Source of the DNA: Hedera helix
Lineage: Eukaryota > Streptophyta > Magnoliopsida > Apiales > Araliaceae
Reading direction: 5' to 3'
Assembly (NCBI GenBank): GCA_947179155.2
Contig: OX359284.1
Coordinates: forward strand, 9,116,432 to 9,180,431
Length of the DNA: 64,000 nt
Made by a program: the position numbers and the translations under genes. Below are positions 59,435 to 64,000 of the stretch, in pieces. Numbering within the stretch: the first letter of the stretch is position 1; every line of letters starts with the position of its first letter. The notes beneath the pieces were generated by a model. It saw only the letters and a list, made by a program, of their open reading frames with translations, did no database searches and was not told the origin of the DNA.

Positions 59435-59659
59435 TCATGTTTATGGAATGGTAAGTGAAATGAACGTGATAAAGAAGTAGACACTCAATGCATGATGATG
59501 GCAACTGGTGTTTAATGATGCAACATATACCCATTTGTGCAACATACATATATTAAGGATGCAACATTACTATCGCCGGTTATCGCCTCAAATTGACTCG
59601 CGTCGCAACATCGCATCGCATTGTTCTTTTGGACAGTTAATTATGGTCTCTAATGGGTC

Positions 59660-60680
59660 ACTTTTTGGATGGTCGGGTATCGTCTCCGATTGGTCGTTTT
59701 GAAATTGATCAGGTATCGCTCCTGAAGGGTCGGTTTTGGTTCGGTCAGGTATCGTTCCTGACGGGTCGTTTTTTTTTTTTTTTTCAATTGGTCAGGCATC
59801 GTTCCTGACGGGTCGTTTTTTCAATTGGTCAGGTCTCGTATCTGACGGGTCGTTTTTCAATTGGTCAGGTCTCGTATCTGACGGGTCGTTTTTTTTTTTC
59901 AATTGGTCAGGTCTCGTATCTGACGGGTCGTTTCTTTCAATTGGTCAGGTCTCGTATCTGACGGGTCGTTTTTCAATTGGTCAGGTCTCGTATCTGACGG
60001 GTCGTTTTTTTTTTCAATTGGTCAGGTCTCGTATCTGACGGGTCGTTTCTGGACGGTCAGGGATTTTCACTGACGGGTCATTTTGGACGGTCAGGGATTT
60101 TCACTGACGGGTCATGTTTGGACGGTCAGGTATTGTTTCTGACGAGTCATGTTTGGACGGTCAGGGGTTTTCACTGACGGGTCATGTTTGGACGGTCAGG
60201 GGTTTTCACTGACGGGTCATGTTTGGACGGTCAGGGATTTTCACTGACGGGTCATGTTTGGACGGTCAGGGGTTTTCACTGACGGGTCATGTTTGGACGG
60301 TCAGGGATTTTCACTGACGGGTCATGTTTGGACGGTCAGGGATTTTCACTGACGGGTCATGTTTGGACGGTCAGTTCTTTTGACTGACGGGTCATTTTGG
60401 ACGGTCAGGTATTGTTTCTGACGAGTCATGTTTGGACGGTCAGGGGTTTTCACTGACGGGTCATGTTTGGACGGTCAGGGGTTTTCACTGACGGGTCATG
60501 TTTGGACGGTCAGGGTTTTCACTGACGGGTCATGTTTGGACGGTCAGGGGTTTTCACTGACGGGTCATGTTTGGACGGTCAGGGGTTTTCACTGACGGGT
60601 CATGTTTGGACGGTCAGGGGTTTTCACTGACGGGTCATGTTTGGACGGTCAGGGATTTTCACTGACGGGTCATTTTTATA
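59660..60680. repeat. Minisatellite, about 28 units of about 35 bp
   Basis: There are two unit types. About ten are 'ggtcaggtctcgtatctgac' units (59660-60050), with poly-T tracts of varying length between them. About eighteen are 'ggacggtcaggggttttcac' units (60050-60680). Each unit contains GTCAG...CTGAC, able to form a short stem. Position next to the 3' LTR fits the Ogre 3' UTR. The ORF at 59736-60038 is the array translated. Confidence 0.93.
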
Positions 60681-62095
60681 ATTACCGGGTATCGTCTCCG
60701 GAATCGTTGTGTATTGTCCCAAATGGACTCGTATCGTGTTGTACATCATAAAAATGCAATAATTCTAGAGGAAATTTTAAAAGGAAAGCGTACCTGAATA
60801 GTTTGTGGGGCCTCCCTGGGATTCGTCCTCGTAAATCGCTTTTGCCAGTCATTTCTTTTGGTTTGACTTGTCATTCTTGGGGTTTGTCCTCGTAGATCGC
60901 TCTTGACAGCCAGTGCTTTTGAGCTTTGATCCTTGTTGATTAGCTGAAGGTGCTTCAGACAGTCATTTTGCAATTCCTTGATGTTCCATAGATTCTAGGT
61001 GCATCGGATCGTAGAAGTTTCCCGCTGTCACGTCTTTCTGATCAATGGCAATGGCATTCGCGACGCCGACAGTCTCGTACCTGTGATTTTCCTTTCTTGC
61101 GCATTTTATATACATGAATGCGCAGATGTTATGCATGGATCAATAGATATGCTTGGAATGGAAATGACCCCTGTTTAGTCAAATGATACAATTTTTCACG
61201 TGTCGTTCTTTTTGACTACTCAGTTGTGCCACGCCTTATTTGGGAGTACAGTTTCTGGACATCAAGGTTGGTCCGTTGAATCGCATGCCCCTGATCATTT
61301 CTCTGTTGGGGAATTGTATCTGTCGTTTTGAATGCCCAATCGACCTATCCCGGGCTCCTCGTCCTGCTGGTTCCCAGATTGTCATGTCTTTGAATTTGGG
61401 GTGCAGGGACTTCTTCTGATGCTGGAGGATTATGCCTAGATTTTGGGCTGATATCTAGGTGATCCCCTGGTCCGTTGGTCGTATGCTTTGATAGCTCTTG
61501 ACTTTCATCTGATTGGGGCAGTCCACTTGGCCTCTCTTTTTTCCGATGACCGACGGCCATACTGCCCTTCCTCGCCTTTTAATCGATCAGCTCTGACGTC
61601 AGGAATTATATCGCTCTTGCATATGCTCGCCTGAGTATCGAGGTAATGTCAGCATGCATCAGGCTGAGTTCGTCAAAATCCATTGATGGTCGCGGGGGAA
61701 GGTTCGTTGATGAGGAGTCTGATATAGACCGGTGCTCCTTTCATTTCCATGACCTTTAAGATGCCCCAGCCTCTACTCGTGTTCTTGTCGAGGATTCGTA
61801 TGGGAAGACGTTTCGTTGGTCATGTCGAATTATCCACAGCGAGTCATATCCTGCACAAGTAACAAATGCTAAATGCTCGACCATTCGGGTCGGCGGGGTT
61901 AACTCCGATATTACTAAACATCTCCACAGTAAAGCAGATAAAATGGAATGCTCATGATTATGCAATTTGGCTCGTGTCTGTGATGTTTTCGTCTTATCGT
62001 AAAAAACTTGGCATCGAGATGGATCTCTTTTTTTCGTAAATCGAGAGTGGATTAATTTGACATTGAATGAATTGTGAATGTATTAAGTCACTCTC

Positions 62096-62129
<34 letters not shown>

Positions 62130-62420
62130 ACGAGTTGTGAAATCGTAATAGAACATTTAAGCATTCATGGTCAATATACGTGAGTATGATTAAATTCAAA
62201 ACTACCTTCCTTTATCAAAGGTATTCCGTCTTCATTCTTGATATCGTTCTTCACAGGATTTACGTCATATGGCAAGTGCACTGTGCGATGCAATCCTTCA
62301 ATTAGGGGCCTCTTTTCCGTGACTTTAGATGAGCCTCTCTTTTTTTCTCTGGTCGAATTTTTTTTTTTTTTCTTTTCTTGAGTCTGCTTTTTTCTTTTTT
62401 GTGTCCACTTAACTTGTCTC
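60681..62420 (-). other. 3' non-coding internal region of element I
   Basis: No frame with recognisable domains. Short minus ORFs (60746-60973, 61345-61560, 61756-61965) lack family motifs. A poly-T run lies at about 62099-62128. Confidence 0.5.
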
Positions 62421-62905
62421 GTTTTCTTAGGCTGTTCAGAGTTACCCCTTTAACGAGCTTTGGACCAATGACTCCCAAACCATGCGGCTTTAGGGCATTA
62501 GGTGTAAAGACACCCCTTCGGGTTTACTTGCTCGAGTAACAAAGGCCATGCTTCGATACAAGTTAGGTGGTTTATTGCATTTATTTCTCGTATGACCCTG
62601 TGCAAGATTCGTTTTCTTAGGCTTGAGTTACCCATGTAGCGAGCGTTGGGCCGGTGACTCCCAAATCGGACGACTTTAGGGCACCAGGTGTAGAGACACC
62701 TTTCAGGCTTAATTACTCGAATAACTCATGCCACGATTCGAATCTGCTCAGGTCTCTGCAGTCGTAATGCTCATTTTCTTAGGCTCTGAATTACCCATGT
62801 AACGAGCGTTGGGCCGGCGACTCCCAAATCAGACGACTTTAAGGCGCCAGGTGTAAAGACACCCCTCGGGCTTAATTACTCGAATAACTCAGGCCACGAT
62901 TCGAG
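62421..62905. repeat. Three diverged direct repeats, 160-190 bp period
   Basis: Units start at about 62421, 62611 and 62772 with 'ttttcttaggct'. Each continues with 'agttaccc', 'aacgagc.ttgg', 'gactcccaaa', 'caggtgta.agacacc' and 'actcgaataac'. Confidence 0.85.
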
Positions 62906-63757
62906 ACATCATATTATCTTTTATTTACCCTCCGATTTTGCATCAACTGTCATCATTATCGTCATAGCTTTATACCCCACATCTGAAAGTTGGCGCAAAC
63001 GCAAAGTGCAGACTTGCCTATGAGGTGGATTCTGCTTCGAACGATACTTCGAAATCAGGTCTTTGTTGAACAATTTTAATCATTTAATCATACTCATGAG
63101 TCTGCCCCACGGATGCTTGTCAGAATTAATTCGATTCCTATCAAGTCAAATAAAAAATTTCTCTTTTCCAAAATTAATGTTAGAGTTAAACTATGTACAA
63201 TCTTGATATATGTACAGGGAGACAGGAAAGAAATAAATAGATGAAATGAGTTGTATCTTACCTGTGGGTCCTCGTATTCTGAAAGAGCTCTGATTGGAAA
63301 GGACCAATTGATAGTACATCTCTGATGATGTTATTGTACGCTGACGAGATCGTATCATAGATGTTGAATTGTGCACTACCTTCCCACGGATGGCTGATGA
63401 ATGCCCCAGTGTCGAGTCGCCATCGATTTCAAAATTGCCCCAGTCTTGATTGTTGTCAAGGCCATCGCTTCGTTGTGTCTTTGACAGGTGGGCTGATGAG
63501 ATGCTGGTAACCCAAGAATCCTTGGCATTTGATTAGGTTGGAAATGTACTCCGATGGTTTGACAGGAGAACAGGTCGCCTGAGTCATTGATCGTTAATTG
63601 TAAAACCATCGAAGGGTTCTATGGATTTTGCAAGGATTAGACCGCGCCAAAGTGGCTGCCTACGTACTCCTATAGGAAGAGGAGATCAGGTCTTACGTAG
63701 TTCAGGCCATCAATAGCACACAAGATTTTTTTTGCTTTTTCCGCATTTTTGCTTTTT

Positions 63758-63797
<40 letters not shown>

Positions 63798-64000
63798 TGA
63801 GCTCGTCAATCCATTTGTCGATGGTCATGCTCCCCTCGATAGAGGTTGCTCCCATGTTTGAGAGATATCTTCAGTGATTGTCATAACTTGATCACCAGTC
63901 AGTTTGTCGCAATTCTCTGGGATGTTCAGGCTAGTCCCATCGATGGAAGGAGTAAGTACTTCATTCTTTGATCGGAATGCCGTACTCCAACTTTCTCGCA
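62906..64000 (-). other. Internal sequence of element I to the window end
   Basis: No credible gene. Minus ORFs at 63191-63376 and 63376-63609 have no recognised domain. A long poly-T tract (about 63757-63796) yields the poly-Lys ORF at 63670-63855. Confidence 0.5.

Larger units (their letters stand above)
57201..64000 (-). mobile_element. Element I: 3' part of an Ogre/Tat-like Ty3/gypsy element (continues beyond the window)
   Basis: LTR 57201-59420 is followed on its right by 'gctgcccctcttta'. On minus this is the polypurine tract TAAAGAGGGGCAGC directly before TGTAGACACCC. That makes 57201-59420 the 3' LTR and everything to the right internal, read right to left. A minisatellite in the 3' untranslated part next to the 3' LTR is typical of Ogre elements. 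No gag-pol frame is seen up to the window end, so the coding region lies further right. Base composition is higher in GC than the neighbours. The lineage call rests on layout and PPT, not on protein. Confidence 0.7.

Noticed and set aside
60050..60680. Array with a CRISPR-like look
   Set aside because: Units are contiguous with no unique spacers, in a plant retrotransposon 3' UTR.
63670..63855. ORF with poly-Lys
   Set aside because: Translation of a long poly-T/poly-A tract.

Overview
The window is plant nuclear DNA made almost wholly of nested LTR retrotransposons. I found no host gene, rRNA, tRNA or CRISPR array. The evidence for a plant is a Tekay/Del-type Ty3/gypsy chromovirus with a C-terminal chromodomain, initiator-Met-tRNA primer sites (TGGTATCAGAGC) in four element families, very long AT-rich LTRs, and an Ogre/Tat-like element with a tandem-repeat 3' UTR. 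A eudicot with a large genome is my inference; the species cannot be read from the sequence.

Layout. (1) 1-7626: a minus-strand, non-coding LTR element (N1), cut by the window edge. Its 5' LTR is 4759-7626 and its 3' LTR ends at 2611. (2) 7627-8539 and 33147-33693: unassigned older DNA around element A. (3) 8540-33141: element A, a plus-strand gypsy element with TSD GTTTG. Its upstream ORF is split by two later insertions: a solo LTR B (11949-17972), which itself contains solo LTR Z (14602-16145, TSD ATAAA), and complex C (18021-24947, TSD TCAAG). C is a truncated minus-strand LTR enclosing an oppositely oriented PPT-LTR-PBS segment, D. A's gag-pol (25705-30137) is a pseudogene. (4) 33694-57200: a minus-strand non-coding element F-G. 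Its 3' LTR is interrupted by element E (33976-46077, TSD ATAAC). Its 5' LTR is interrupted by solo LTR H (51162-54633, TSD TAATC). (5) 57201-64000: the 3' part of a minus-strand Ogre/Tat-like element I, consisting of an LTR, a PPT, a minisatellite and 3' non-coding sequence that runs off the window.

Element E is the centrepiece. It is young, with near-identical 3.16-kb LTRs, and carries an uninterrupted 1513-residue gag-pol-chromodomain polyprotein plus a 246-residue coiled-coil ORF upstream of gag. A diverged, broken relative of that extra ORF sits in the same place in element A. The non-coding families (N1, B, F/G/H/C/D) share with A and E the LTR termini, primer site, an R/U5 stem-loop and splice-like signals. 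This suggests that an E/A-type enzyme mobilises them in trans.

Inferred order: N1, A and F-G inserted into older DNA; B and C entered A; Z entered B; D became trapped in C; E and H entered F-G; I entered the 5' LTR of F-G. All boundaries, TSDs and counts were read by eye.
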